From positions 1,977,501-2,041,500 of the forward strand of contig LR746268.1 of the NCBI GenBank assembly GCA_902729315.2: a DNA stretch of 64,000 nt. The letters are read 5' to 3'. This stretch comes from Spirodela intermedia (taxonomy: Eukaryota > Streptophyta > Magnoliopsida > Alismatales > Araceae). Numbering within the stretch: the first letter of the stretch is position 1; every line of letters begins with the position of its first letter. The notes under the pieces were generated by a model. The model made no database searches and was not told the origin of the DNA. It worked only from the letters and a program-made list of their open reading frames with translations. Of the stretch, positions 35,981 to 50,420 are shown in pieces. The translations under genes and the position numbers were made by a program.

Positions 35981-35987
35981 CTCTCTC

Positions 35988-36074
<87 letters not shown>
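35981..36074. repeat. (CT)n microsatellite, ~90 bp
   Basis: One of the longest simple tracts in the window, with only one or two interruptions. Confidence 0.97.
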
Positions 36075-36246
36075 ACCTTACTGGATTAAAGTGAACTCAT
36101 ACCAATATTGTCCTAAACTCTGTGGAGGATATTATCATATAGTAGAAACGCTGATTTTCTTGATGGCATCTTGACAGTCATATTTTTGGATTCAAAAGAC
36201 AGTCGTTCCATTTTCTCCCTGCAGCTATTACTGTTTCGTTGAGATT

Positions 36247-36307
36247 GAGAGAGGAGAGAGGGAGAGAGGGAGGGAGAGAGGGAGGGAGAGAGGGAGGGAG
36301 AGAGAGA
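36247..36307. repeat. Purine repeat, (GGGAGAGA)n type
   Basis: An interrupted gggagagaggga pattern over about 60 bp, wholly purine on the + strand. Confidence 0.9.
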
Positions 36308-39300
36308 CTTCTAGACGAAACATGCACATGTGTCGAGTGGGGCACTGGGTAGTGGAGAAAAGGAGACCTAGCACGAAAACCTAGGTGGTCGCTGCTTCTG
36401 CCCAATTAGATCCGGCTGCATGTTGGAAACCCGGAGGACATTTCTGTTCTTTAATGTCCCTTGATGCCCTCTGTTCATGCACATGGCTTTTGCAGACTTT
36501 CTCTCGATCTCTTCTTCTCCTTGCACACACGCGCGCACATAGACAAACAAACACAAATACTGCCATTTCATGATGCATGGAAACTTTGCAGAACTGAAAA
36601 GGTCTAACTCAGAAGGTTATTGTTTATTGTATCATAAATGATATACGCCCCCCATCTCTCTGTCTCTCCGCCAAGTATATGGAAAATAATCAGTTTACGA
36701 ATACATGCTTTAATTTAAAAATAAATCGTACTTGGCAAGCTCGACTTGACGTTTCACAACGGATTGGATATCTTTAGTACGTATAAGATCATTAAACGAG
36801 GCCAAAATCTGCTGCTGTGCTATTTCTCACAATGGATTTGACACCCTAGTTCGTATAAGACTTGACTACCCTTAAACTTCACGATATCATATTTTGACCT
36901 CGACTGAAGGTTGAGCATTGGCCTAAGCTTATTTTACAGCAAAGTTCGCGTCAGTTGTCCCCCTCGAGGAAAATCTTTCTTGGGGTCTTTCCAAAGTACC
37001 TATACACCCACTCCCCTTTCCACCTGCAACCCCTCTCGCCATCCCCCATCCCTTCGGGTCTTCCCTCCTCTTGACGGCGACGTAGGGATGGGTTAGTCCA
37101 CCGACCAGTCTACTATGGTCCCTGGGGTGGTAGGTCATCCCAAACATGGCCCCAACCTCTTCTTGCACCGGGACTTCTACTCTTGAGAGACCCCCTCGGG
37201 CTATCGAACTAGGGTTTATGACACATTTGCCGTTTTATAAGAATGTAACGAACATTGCACATGCTCTTGCTTTACATTGGCGTCGTGCGTAGCATAAAAT
37301 ATCATGGTGAAATCCTTCGGGAGAATTATACTTAATTTTGATGCAGTGATTCAGGGTATTCGGAGACAAATTATACCACAAGCTAACCCACTGGGATGTA
37401 TAAAGAGAGCCCCAAAGGGGAAATCTTATCGCTTTTCAAATGTTCATTTTCCTTTGGTCATCAATACTTTATCTAGCACTTCCCCCTACTCTTCCCCCCC
37501 CCCCCTCCCTCCCCACCTCTTTGGTCTTCTCAGGAACGTAGTCTGTATTCATGGGTGTTAACTCCCCGTCGGAAGAGCTGACGACAGGAGGAGACCCACC
37601 CACAGGCTCGCTCTGGTACTTCTCCAATGTGTCCCCTTGGGTCGACCCAATATTAGCCGTTTTGCATAGACGCAAGAGGATTTGGGGGGAAATGTAACAG
37701 TGGCGAGCCGATAACCGCCGTTAGGAGGATACGGTGGGCAGGAAGTCCACCATCTTATTCAAGGGTAGTCTCCGAAGCGCAGTACCTTACGCTGTGGAGA
37801 TTCTCTTAATGGGCGTTGGGTGAGGACGCCAAATCATTGACCCGCCGCAGAAGATGGCATGTGGGACGCACGTGCCAGAAGATCACCTTGCAGGGTCAGA
37901 AGATTTGGATCCCACGAGGGCGGGGTCCATATCGCCGTGGGAACAAATTGAGTGCCATCATAGGTTGTAGGGGTATGTTGAGGGTGGGGGGGTTAGGGGA
38001 AGAGAGAAAAATATGACTTAAAACTCGTAGAGAAGAAATACTTTTTAAATGGATGTCGTAGTCTCAAGATTAGGATCCTTACCGCCCAAGGAACATATGT
38101 TCCATTGGGAATGATAGCTAGGTTTAAAAGTATGTTAGACCTAGGATGCTGTTATTCATCCAAAAATCTTTAAAAAGCATAAGTCGTTGTTACCCCATGA
38201 AAGGATGCTTTGAAAGTAGTGAATTATATCTACTTATTTATCCTTTGATTGCTACCAAATATTCAGAATAATAAGAAAGGGGATTTATTTTGATTACCCC
38301 TATCGTGAAATATCCAAACGTTCGCTTGCGATCTCAAGGCATTTGAAATCAAGATTAGTGAATGGGAGATGATTGAAAGAAAACAACCTGAATAAGATTT
38401 TGGATCTTTTGAATTAAATTGTAAATTAACTGATTAATGATGAGTGGTTTTGACCATCTAGATATTTATGATGAAGGATATACTACTCTAAAAGCTGAAG
38501 ATTCAAATCCTGTTGAGAGCTTAAGTGTTAGAAATGATTGTGAGTGCTGCTACAAAAATATTTTCAAGCTCATTTATTTGAAACCTTTGATGTAGATGTC
38601 ATTCGAAGCTTCTTTAATTCTTTCATTCTATGATTTTCTAGTAGAATTCCATGTTTTGATAAATAACTATTAATTTTAATTATTCAGTTTGTATTTATAG
38701 TCCTACAAAGACTCAATTAGTGAGTAATATCAATATGAATCATCTTTATCAGAATTGATATAAATAAAAATAAGTATTAATATAATTTTAATATTTTTAC
38801 GTGATATTGTATTCTCCTAAAATTATGTTCTATGTGGATGGTAACCAAGGCTCGAAAGGATTTTTTGCAATAGATAAAGAGTAAATTATTTTTTCATAGA
38901 ATGGATTTTACCAAAGGATCAAGACATGCCCACTTAATGTTCTGTCAAATTCATCGCTCATATAATGTACTGCTTGAAATTCAGTAGGTTGTATGTGAGA
39001 GAGAAGTCAAGTTGGTAAACAAAAATTCAATTATGGGAATCTCATCTCCATAGTTAAAATAAAAATTCACAATATTTTTTTTGTGACTTATGTATCTGAC
39101 ATCAAAAAGTATGGGTTCACCATGAAATGAAGAACATGAATTTCAGTGCGCAAAAGTAATTCTTGAACTTAAGATCAATCGGCTTAACAAATTCAAACAT
39201 GATTTGAACTTCTGTTTTCCATGTACCACTATTCGATCATGCTCTCTCATACGACTGTTGAGTTTTTGGGCTGCAGCAAGCAGGTAAAATGAGAAATGAT

Positions 39301-40147
39301 TATTTGACAACAGAGCCAAACAGTATAACATAATATAGTGATTAAACAGAGACTAGATTTTCTGCATTAGGATTCACTCTTTTGAAGATGGCAATATTTC
39401 TGTTGATCCTGTTTGAAACTCATGTGATCAGAAAACTATTAGCAGTTTAACAGTTTTTCTGCTATTAAAGATGGCTCCAGCACGCAGGCAATATTTCTGT
39501 TTTATATTGGGTTCTTTAACAGTTCTACTGAGATTATTTGACATGGGCCATCAAGCATTTTACACTCTGGTAAGTGGACGAGAGAGACTGTATTTACATG
39601 AAAAACCAAACACAGACTTTGACATTAATTTTTCACTCCCATAGCGTTCTAGTTTGTTTTCAATGAAAAAAAATAGAATTTTGCTACTAGGTCATTCTGG
39701 GTATTCGCTTTGAATAAGCAAGCCTTCTTAATCGAGCTGGTTTTTATTTTACTCGCAAGTTGCCTGTCATTGATTCAAGTTGTATTGGTGGGGGGAATAT
39801 TTGAAAAAGCCATAAGTACTAAGTATGCTGTTGCCTAGTCGTCTACCTTCTTCCCCGTCCTTGTCGTTTGTAAACACGGTACATCTCTCTTCCCATCTCC
39901 AAATTTTTTCTCCAGTATCATCATCATCTCTGTATCGTCTGATCTACTGCGTCCAATTACAAGCCAGAAATAAGAATCTCAACAAGTCAAACATGTTCCT
40001 ACTGGTATATAGACATGGCCATGTGGAGCACTGCCATGAACCTGCTAATCACATTTTAAATAAAGCTCTTCGCAGATGGGTTGGCAATCATTATCCTGGC
40101 TGTCCCCAGTGTCAATAGATCATTACCGCGAGCGAGAGCGCGCGACA

Positions 40148-40299
<152 letters not shown>

Positions 40300-41434
40300 T
40301 AATTTTCCCTGCACTTCCCCATGTATAACTTACCATCATTGTCTTATGATCACACGCACTAATAGAGGCAAAAAATTTAAATCGGGCACATGAGAATAAA
40401 TACAGAAAGATTCTCATACTCGTATAGTATTCCGCCAATGGAGTGGCGCCAGGTCGAGCAATGTAGAGTAAACCTCCGTGGTTTAATATTCTCTCCCCAG
40501 TGGTTACCTCACTCAGATGAGAAATTCAATAAATCCTCTTTGGCAACGAAAGACAGGCATTAGTTTACGCCAATGTAAGAAACTAGTGCAGCCAAGAGGC
40601 TAGAGAGAGAAGATAAATAAATATGCAGGCCTCGTGGTTGCGGGACGTCCTTCCCTGTAAATTAATCGGCTTCGGATCGAGGTCGCCTGGACAGCTTTCT
40701 CTTTCATCTTCTTGTATCATGCAGGGTCTGCGCAGTTACGAAGGCCCGGTCTCTCGAATGATTTCGTCGTGGAATGCCTACCCTTGAGCGTATGAGGAAT
40801 ATCCTCTATCGATTACTCTTTGGATGCAAAAGTAATGAGCTGTGTTTATTTGCGGCGTCCAACAAGTTGCATACAGGCAGGATTTCCTACGGTTCGAAGT
40901 GGCTGCCGCTTCTGAGAGGCATTATTAGATCTCTTCTTTGTTTTGATCCATTCCTTCCTTTTGCCCGACCGTCTGTCTTTCACACACAAGGGTGTGTTAA
41001 GGTGGCGGAGAGAGGTTGTGGCCTGGAGAAATATTTTATACTCAAGTACCTCCTCTTCTCTCCTCTCTAGGCGCATCCCTAGACGTGATCTCTCTCTTCC
41101 TCTTTCTTCTCTCTTTCTCTGTCAAGACCTCAGCCTCGTATTCTGGTTCGGTCCGTTCACCACCTGCACTCTCTCTAGATTTGTACTTAAATGCATCACC
41201 CCGTCTCTTTCTCCCATGCACTTGTTCCTCTTATCAGCACCCTGAGTTCCTCCCCACCCCCCCTTCTCGACTTTCCGTTCTTTCTCCCTCCACCCCTCTC
41301 TCTTCATCCATCGCTCAAATCTGTCCACGTAATCCATCCATCTAGCCAAAAGCATCTCTTCTCATTGTACCCTAGCTTAAACTCCTCTTCGAAGCCCTAA
41401 GCTCTCCCTTTCCCTCTGAGAGCTCTACAGGAAA

Positions 41435-41950
41435 ATGTCCAGCAGAAGGTTGCGGTCTAGACAGTCCAGCTCGACGAGGATCACCGAGGATCAGATTATC
41501 GAGCTCGTCTCCAAGCTACAAGCTCTTCTTCCCGAGAGTCGCATCCGAGGAAACGACAGGGTACGCCAGTGCTCCAAAACTCTCAATTCTTTGTTCTCCT
41601 TCATCTTTTGCACAATCATTGATTATAATTACACAAGAATAGAGTCGTCCAACTTAAAATTTGTTGGTTATGGGAAAATTCAAAGATTTGGTCATACGTT
41701 TTAACTCATCTCTTTCGTTATGTGGCCATTCTCATATTTGCTTGTGTCGATTCATTGCATTGACTGCCGCGTACTGTGTAACTTCGCGGTACAGGTATCA
41801 GCGTCGAAGGTTCTACAGGATACCTGCAACTACATCAAAAGCCTGCACCGCGAGGTCGACGACCTGAGCGAAAGGCTCTCCCAGATGCTGGCGACAACGG
41901 AGATGAGCAGCGCCCAAGCAGCGATCATTAGGAACTTGCTGACACAGTAG
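41435..41950 (+). CDS. PRE/ILI-type small atypical HLH protein, two exons
   Basis: Exons 41435-41560 and 41795-41950 (GT-AG, phase 0) give 93 residues, the usual size of the PACLOBUTRAZOL RESISTANCE / ILI1 / KIDARI family. The sequence starts [13 protein letters not shown], has helix 1 [19 protein letters not shown], a loop crossing the intron (RIRGNDR then VSASK), helix 2 [23 protein letters not shown], and a short tail ending IRNLLTQ. The basic DNA-contact residues of true bHLH factors are absent, so it should act by pairing with inhibitory bHLH proteins, promoting cell elongation in brassinosteroid, gibberellin and light signalling. The CT-rich leader upstream and a TATA-like tattttata near 41030 suggest transcription starts at about 41.05-41.1 kb. 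The neighbours are intergenic. Which PRE paralogue this is cannot be told. Confidence 0.92.
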
Positions 41951-42593
41951 AGGAGAGAGAATTCGCCTCCCTCTTCAGATCTTGCATCTTCTCTGTTCTT
42001 AAGCTCTGTCATCCTCTCTAGTCACCGGCCCTCTTCTTCTTAGTGGTCCGATCTTGTTCTAAGGCATTAGGTTTCAGAGGTAGCGAGATCACTCACTTGA
42101 TCTCCACAATTCCCACAAAACCTCTCTCAACTTGTTTGTAGCTTCGTGGCATGTCTAAATCCCTTCTCCCTCCACTTCTTGCTGGACCTTTTTGATCGGT
42201 CTGTACTGTTAAAGATGCGAATCCATTTTACGGTGTGATGACGTCAACAAATGTAAGGTCCGTAAGTTTCATCTACTGGGGACGGGTAAGAGAGAGAGAA
42301 GTAAAAATATTGAACTACTTCCAACCTGGAACTAGTGTGACATGCTTGATGCTGTCTCCTTATTTCTACCCTCACAGCACACGCAAACTGGAAATGAAGA
42401 CAAAAACCTTCACTTTTAAATTAGAAGACAGGATTTGCCAACATTCTTGAAAGGTTTTGACGAAGGCGAAACAAATTCTTCGTAGCTTTGATGGTGACCG
42501 ATTTCGATATTTCATTGTTTTTCTCTCCGTTCTCTTAGTCAGTCAGTCAGTCTGTCTGTTTCTCAGTTTGTCCGACTCAATCCCTGCTCGTCT

Positions 42594-42635
<42 letters not shown>

Positions 42636-45400
42636 GAACGTGATGTAAAGTTAATTCTTGTGAAACTGGATTTTGTCGAAGAAAACCAATGCAATAATTT
42701 TCGACATTAAGATAAGAATTTCTTGAGCGATAGTATCATATCATCCATTCAAGAAAAAAAATGCATGGTTTTCACCAATATTAGCTTAGTTAAGGGCTTT
42801 ACTGATTGAGAATCCAAAGTGTGTTGGTGGGTAATCTGGGCAACCCCTTGAGTAGAGCTAATCCAATCCCTGTGTATGAATTCTGATGGTAAGATAAAGA
42901 TAAAGTGAAAATTGGGCATTCTTTGAAATCCAACATGAGTTTTGGTCAAATTAGTTTTATGTCACTCCACTAATATATTATGAACTCAGGAGTCCTGAAG
43001 ATTGAGAACCAAGTAGTTATTACCGATTGCTAGTTATGCATGCATATTCTTAAACTAACAAGGTGAATATAGCTTAAGCTCTATAAACTATCATATGCCA
43101 TGTTGTTTGTCCTAGTGTTACTAATATTTTATAATTCTCAGAAATCATATGATGAGGAAGCTTCAAGTGTTTTTGATGTATCCATTAATGTATGATTTAA
43201 GATAAGGTTTAAATATATGGCATGAGTTCAATGACACCTTGGAAACGAAGAAATTGATTCTCTCATCTCATTTCCTTTTGGAAGAGCACATGGACTTGAC
43301 GGTATGCCGCTATTGTTGACATATAAGCCTAATCATATGGCTATAGAGTGAAAGGAGTTCATTCTGATCAGATTCCTCCCTGTCATTACAGTTATATAGT
43401 GTTTTGTTAGATTTTATAAGAGTACTTATATAATTCTGTATAAAACGGGAACAAGAACTGAAAAACTTGACCAGTCCATTCATAAAAAAAAACTGTATCA
43501 TTTTATTTTCTGTAAAAAAAGTATTCTTCCGAACTCTATCTATGGTTTCGCTGACTTTTAGGCTGTGTATTATGAGTGATTTCGTAGGCAACATTCAAGT
43601 TTTTTATTAACCTATAAAAATAAAAATAATTACCACTAACTATGAAGCTTAGGAAATAATATAATTTCGTTTGTTCCAATCATTTAAAAATTATATTTAT
43701 CTGTGTTACGAATGATTTTTTCTTTTGAACCGATTGCCCATAGTTTATGTTCATGATATTGCCTATAACACATGCTTGGTTACAATATATACCACGTTCT
43801 TTCGTCAGTCGTTATAAATATTTTGTACCTATCATCCATTCTTCTTGTCTGTTTTTCTTTCTGGTTGGCTTCTAGCATGGATGGAGAAACAGCTACAGGA
43901 GGTGCCAAATCGCAATCGGCTGAATTTGTTTTGAATGTTGTTATGGTTGTTAGCGAAAATTTGGGATAACTAGCAGAGAGCCGTCCAAGAAAGTTGCAGT
44001 CCCTCACGTGAACAAACTTGTGACCTTGTTTGGTATCAATAACTTTAGTCTTTCTGTGGTCTTGTGGCGATATCATTTATGTGATATAGGAATGGTGAGA
44101 CGACTCGGGTCGTGAGGGAAAATAAGAGCAAAAGGGAAGAAGTGAATAAGTACTGGAGGTGACTGTTCGGATTTCTGCATTCACCCTTGAGCCTCAAAAA
44201 ATATCAAATTTCTTTCAGAATGAGCATATATTAAGATTTGCATTTCACATATATATTCTATTCAAGCTTACATATTATCAGCCTCAATATTACATATATA
44301 TATATATTAATATTTAGGTTAATCAATCACACTTGTTCACTCCCCCGGAGGTTGGGGGGGTTCAATGTCGCCGTCTCGTCACAGTCTATGCAAATTTCTT
44401 AAAAGTAGAGGTTTAGAGGTAACACCTAACAATAGCTTATGATTCTGGGGCAAATGTTCGTCAGGAAAGTCCTTCAGATGTACTTGAATGAATGTGGGAC
44501 CCAAGTCTCGATAGATTACTTGTTGTCTTCTTCTCAAAGATAGAAACGTGAATGCTTTCATCGACATTCAACCCCAGCGCTGTTTCAATGTATCAGGTCA
44601 AGAAGACCATCCACAAATGATAATAAATTAACTGACGAAGCTGATACGTCTCTTTTAAACTTGTAATACTCCTCTGTAAAGAAAAGACCGCAAAACTAAC
44701 TGACAAACCGTATGAAAACTTGAACTAACGATGTAATCAGAAAAATAATTGAGTTCTCGAACGGCGACAACGACTAGCTGGGAGTAACTTGAATTATTTT
44801 TCTAGATTTCCCTTTTATCTTTTTCGGTAGAAATTTTGAAAATCCCCAGGTTAGCACTGGATTGTGGTTGTCAAAGCCTCCAAGTCTGTCCCTTCTAGAA
44901 TCAGAAAGTAGTATCATATGCCAGGCAGTACAATATCGAAGGGCATTTGCAACGTGACAGGGAGGAACCGGCTAGAGAATATTCCCATGTAGATGCTAAT
45001 CTCGGATTTTAAAACCTTCAATTAGATGGGATTGTCTTTACATTATGGCCAAGACTCACCTTCATCCAATCAAACATTCGGATGAGCACAACATACTATG
45101 TAGAGTAATCTTTCATCAGCAATGATCAGACGTAACCTATGTGACTTAAGCATCCTTTTTCCAGCCTTGAAACAAAAGATAAAAATATTAGTAAGCTCAT
45201 ATAAATCGGCCTAGAACAGGAAAGAAGTATGAGATCATGCTTAAATACAGATGAAAACCGGTTCATAAAAGAGTGTCGCATATCATTACCACCTTCAAAG
45301 TTGAAGTATAGTTGCGTGCAATATTCTCCTAAAACGCACACAGCCTGAAAGAGATAAAGAGCAAGGGGATGAGGGGAGAGAGGGTCAGTGACGGGGTGCG
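41951..45400. other. PRE gene 3' UTR and intergenic DNA
   Basis: The first few hundred bases are probably the 3' UTR of the HLH gene. A (CT)n tract lies at 42596-42631 and a TA-rich run near 44293-44310. No further coding sequence was recognised. Confidence 0.45.
42596..42631. repeat. (CT)n microsatellite
   Basis: A CT tract of about 36 bp, preceded by short cagt and ctgt repeats. Confidence 0.97.
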
Positions 45401-48400
45401 AACTTGTGATACTCAGATTCTATATTTCCCTCATTTATGTTGGTGAAATGTGATACAAACGGAAACATTGGGAGACTTAATGAGCATGAGAATGAAGAGA
45501 CATTTAGTAGTTCGATTGCATGAAGCTTTTTCAACAAGGGGGGTTATGATGGTTGAAACTAAGAACCGTAGGCAGGTTAAAAATCTCAACATGAGGGGTA
45601 AAATATTCAAGTAACTCTTGTGCACAAGTCAAAGTGACATATGATAAAAGAGTCGAATAATGGGAACAAAACATACTGGTTTAGTTTGTAACCTTTCAAA
45701 TGTTCTCAAAAATCTTTCAAAGAAGAAAAGGAATTTTAAACTAATAAGCACGTTTCATGTATGCAAAAATGTTATGTACTAAAATTTTCTTCGGTCATGT
45801 TGGAGACAAGTACTATGGATGACTAATTGTAAGCCTAAGTGTATGTGAGGATGCAAAAAGTTTCAGAAGATGTCTTCAGAGTTTTGATTATTTTAATTCA
45901 TTTTTATGCTAGTATAACAACATTTATAACCTATGAGGAGTTTGATTTGTTTCAACTGAATTAGCCTCAAACATCTATTTAAGGAATACTTCATAAATTG
46001 TTCTCTTTATATGTGAAGATATTGGCTTGTCAAGGAATGGTGAAGGGTTTCAACTGTTTAGAGATTGATTTTCTGTTTTGCAATGTTTGGCTTCATAATT
46101 TCTTAGATACAATCATGAAATTTTAAACCATTTGGTATAATAAATGTATTACACTAGTCTCTTGGATGGAAATGAATTTATAATAGATTGTTAGAGAGCC
46201 CTAAATCTAGTGGATGATTACAAAAATATGGACTCTATGTTGTAAGGCTATCAATCTTTTGAAATCAACTTTATTCTTGGGATGAGACTAGTGGAAGAAG
46301 AATTGTGATTCCAAAATAGTTGTAGGTCAGGGTATGGTTGAACAGCTCAAGAATGGTGTGCCATTGTCTCTCTTCCTTACCTCATCAAATTCATCTTAAA
46401 AAGTTATCCTGAATAGACAAAATAGGCAAAAGAGTGAGGATTATAAACGGCCAATTTACCTCCTTGATCAATGTGACTAACTAATCAAGAACTGAACAAT
46501 AAAAATATTTCTTTTTGATATTTTAATTTACTACGTGACATAGTCGAGATGTCTAGAGCCATCAGACTATAAGAGGTTTAGGAGGCACTAACATGATTTG
46601 GTAGTCCTCGTCTCTCTTTCTTATCTCATCAAATTCATCTCAGGAAATACACAAAACCGCAAAAAAGGTAATTAATATAAAGGATCAAATCACCTCGCTC
46701 TTAATCCATGTGGCTAGCTAATGAATGGCTCAACAGTAAAAACATTACTCTTTGATAATTTAATTTTAGTTGAGATGACTAGATGACTAGCTAATGTCAC
46801 ATAGTCGAGATGACTAGAGTCATCAACCAAAAAGAGGTTTGGTAGGAACTAATCTGATTTTTTTTCCTTGGGAGAGTAAACCTAGAAAACATAGTTTTGG
46901 GAACATGTGCTGGCTAGAACCATTAAGTGTAGTGGAAGGTTGCAAAAGGCTTGACGTTCAGTGTTTTATACTAGTAAGAGCTAGTAGAGCTTATAAACCT
47001 TGTGGTTTGATGAAATGAGAAATTCATAGGAAGTTTTACAAAAACGATTACACATCTGTGGCCATCTAAAATCTAAAATTGGGAGGGAAGTAAGAGCTTG
47101 AAAAATTAGTCCCAGCAACTCAATTGAAACTTGGAATGAGTTCAGTGAATTCTTAGACATTTGACCACTAGTGAAAGGAAGAGAATCATGTAATTTAAAA
47201 TCCATTGATATATAAACTTCATATAGAATAATGCTTTTATCATTACTATAGTTAGTAATCATAGATGTTTACTTAATGTGTGCTAAAAAATAAGATTTCA
47301 AAGTTCAACATAACTTTTAGATAGTTTACTAACAAATAAAAAAAATAAAATACATAATTAGTTATTAAAGTAATACTAAAATTAAATACATATGTTAGTT
47401 TATGATGTTATTTAGAACTTGACGTGACTTAGTTGTTGTATAATAAATCATGTAAGTTTAAAATTTATAAAACTAGAAAATACTAATTTTCAGATATTTA
47501 GAAGTATTTTTGAACAAATATATCAATTATAATTCAATAAAACTTTCAAAGATAGTGATAATTTGTCAAATTGATCACAAAGATGTAATATACTATTAGA
47601 TAATTTTTCAAAAATTTTCTCAAAATATGATTTTTTTATGAATTTTATACTAAAAAATAAAAATTTACGAAAAAAAAGGATGCATACATTAGGATGACAT
47701 TAGCATTTGACAAATGTGAATTGGGTGGAAATAAAGTTCTGCTTAAAAATTCTTACGTAAGTGATTATTGACAATTTAATTGATAAAATTAAGATCTATA
47801 AAAGTCAGAAGAATCATGATTGAATAAAGTATAACTTAGTCAATTTAAATCACATAAATTATCATTAAATGGTGCATAAATTAAATTAAAAATAGAAAAA
47901 TATAATTTCGACATCGCGAGGGTGATGCATCAGTGATGCACCGAAATCCTAAGCGTTTAAGAAGATCATCGTGTAGTATCCACGACCTTGAAGACTTTTC
48001 TTAGACAAAGATAACATCAACAATTTCTAGATCTCTTTGTGAAGTTTAGAGATCAATAAAATAAGTTGTCAAATTGTTTCCAACAACTGTCACCTAATAA
48101 AATGAAAAAAATGACGACTTTGTGGCTCTTCGGCTGCTGTCATCCAACAAAAAAGAGTTGAATGAAGGTAGGACGTCTGTTAGAGAGCTTCATTCTCAAG
48201 TCCATGCTGTAAAAAGAGGCTCTTCATCACATCTGATATGTTCTCAAGAGGTAGTGACTTGTCTCTTAATGAATTGTCCTCTTCTCAATAATGACTTATT
48301 TGTTGATTAATTGAAGATCCTTTACTTAATAGATTCATGATTGTGAATTGTTCAGTAATTTTAGTAATAATACTCTGTGAATCGTGTTGACGAGATTTTT

Positions 48401-49900
48401 GCTGATGATCTAATGATTTTGGTAACTTAATCCTTCACTAGTGATCTATAATAAAGTCATGATAATCAGATAAAAATATAAGTTTTGACTTTGGGAGGAT
48501 TCAAACTTGTACTGATTACCTACCTACATGAGAAAGATTGAAATAAGTACTCTAATATTCTTATCAAGTAATGTCATCATGGTATATCTTTATTATAACT
48601 AAGGGATAGTTTAGATATTAAAATTTTTGAAGCTTTTCAGAGAAAGGTGTGATGTGAATTTAATGTTCCCATTGGTCCTAGCTGCTTGAGCCCTTACTTG
48701 CGGCTCCCCCTAATAGCACTTCCGACCCACTTGTAGGCTTGGTTGGTCAGCTGGTCCCCCCTTTTTGCTATATTTTTATTTTAATTTCTTTTTCTTCATT
48801 TATCTCAAAAATAAGACTATAAAAATCATATAAATTCGTAGAAAATCACACAATTAGCCAAAAATTCATGTTAATCAACTGAAAACCACTTTTCACAATT
48901 TAACATAAATATAAGTCTATTTATCATGAGTTAAAACTAAAACTAGATTATTTACTAATTATTAACTCATGATAATAAAGACTTATTAGAACGTTTAGAT
49001 ACATTTTATTTAGAAGGTGTTGACTTTTTGAGCTTCTTTTCTTTTTTGATGTTTAAAAATGAATGTTAAGGTAAATCAATAATTTTTGACTACCAATATT
49101 ATGTGGTACAAGTAATAAAATATTTTAAAAATCTCTTGATGGCCAATTGTTTTCAAGATTGTGTTTCAAATTAATTTTAAGAAAAGAGTTAACTCAATTT
49201 ATATGGAGAAAACTTACCTTCATAGTAATAGTGGCATTGAACAATAGAATAGAGAAATCGCAAGACATTATAGTATATAGAAATTAGCCACTAGGTTCTT
49301 GTGATTAGCCTTTGGATGGCTATGGCTAACTGTTCTAGAATGTGCTATGATGTTTTAAGCTTCAAAACATTCAAAATGTTTTCATATAAAAGGATTAACT
49401 AAATTTTATCAGAGCATCTATGATAAAACTTTAATGTCAAAGAAAGGGCAATAACTTGGAGCTCAAGTTGTTGAAATAGAGCTTTCCACACCAATATCCC
49501 ACACCTCTATGGTCAAAGTGGTTACACTTCGAATATTATAAACATGTTATCTTTACCTTAGTGTGAAGGGTTTTTTATTTTATTTGGTAACACTGAAAGT
49601 AAGAACAAATTGTGCTAAGGTTTACTCAGTAGTATATAATCTATAAAAAGTATTTTGGGAACCTATGCCCAATAAAATAATTTTAAAGCATATTTTAAAA
49701 TTTTGACTCTCCCTAGAGCCATAAATTTAGAGGCTAGTAAAAGAACTGCTGTTCAAGGTTTGTAGTATTGTAGACTAGGTGAAACCAAGTATAGTAGTCT
49801 CCAAGTATTAGAAAATATAAATCAAGGGTTTCAGATATTTATAAGGACTCATCAGGAAGAAAAAAACTTTGCTTTGTTGTCCAATATATAACCAAAAGTT
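45400..49900. other. AT-rich intergenic DNA
   Basis: Apart from the tandem repeat at 46.3-46.9 kb, nothing recognisable. Frames are short and stop-rich on both strands, and base composition is strongly AT. It is probably old transposon-derived DNA. Confidence 0.5.
46350..46870. repeat. Two-copy degenerate tandem repeat, ~244-260-bp period
   Basis: Shared landmarks recur in order: ctcatcaaattcatct at 46381 and 46625 (244 bp apart), acatagtcgagatg near 46538 and 46799, and aagaggttt-ggaggcacta/ggtaggaacta after each. Copy 2 has a short gatgactagatgactagcta insertion that lengthens the second interval. Confidence 0.75.
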
Positions 49901-49929
49901 TCAATAGATATAAAAGAGAACATAATTCA

Positions 49930-50420
49930 CCCCTCCAATAAACTAGATATTATTAGGGTGATGAATGAAATTATGCTGCTAAAACCATGGATGTTATGTT
50001 TTGTGCACTAGATATGAATGAATTTAACTATATCTTGAGTTTAGAAGGACCAAAGGATGTATAAGATAAATTCAAGATTAGGAATGAATGCTTTATTGTG
50101 TAGTTCAAAAACCCATCATATACATCTTTGAATGATCCATTGATATCATTAACAGCCTTGAGAATCTGAGTAAGATGTTTGTAAATTCAAAGATCCGTAG
50201 TAAGGTCTTGTGCTCTCTCACTCTACTTGAAAGTAAAGATAATGTCATACAAGAAGCAAAAGACTAGGGTAAGATGCCTTTGAGAAAATTCAGATACTCT
50301 TTGTATACTTAAGATTGTTTAAAGTATGGGATTAAGATCAATAAAAGAGTGTTGACAAAGTCTCAAACCTTCATGGCAAAAGATCATCCTAACTCTCTAG
50401 GGGATTTAGATACTGTTGAA
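49930..50420 (+). mobile_element. Ty1-copia gag remnant
   Basis: Broken + strand reading frames keep the order of a copia-type gag (UBN2) domain: a NDPL..SLTALRI segment, then KIRSKVLCSLTLLESK, then the characteristic VIQEAKD motif near 50250. A MAKDHP tail follows. Several stops and frame changes are present. RT or integrase was not recognised downstream, so only this fragment is called. Confidence 0.55.

Noticed and set aside
35690-36094. 134-codon open frame ending in a Ser/Leu repeat
   Set aside because: Its second half is the (CT)n tract, and the first half shows no recognisable protein family.
38490-38520. gattcaaatcc tRNA B-box-like string
   Set aside because: No matching A box or cloverleaf arms at the right distance; no tRNA gene is supported anywhere in the window.
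47925-47950. ggtgatgcatcagtgatgcacc quasi-palindrome
   Set aside because: Short imperfect symmetry in AT-rich DNA without gene context; expected by chance in 64 kb.
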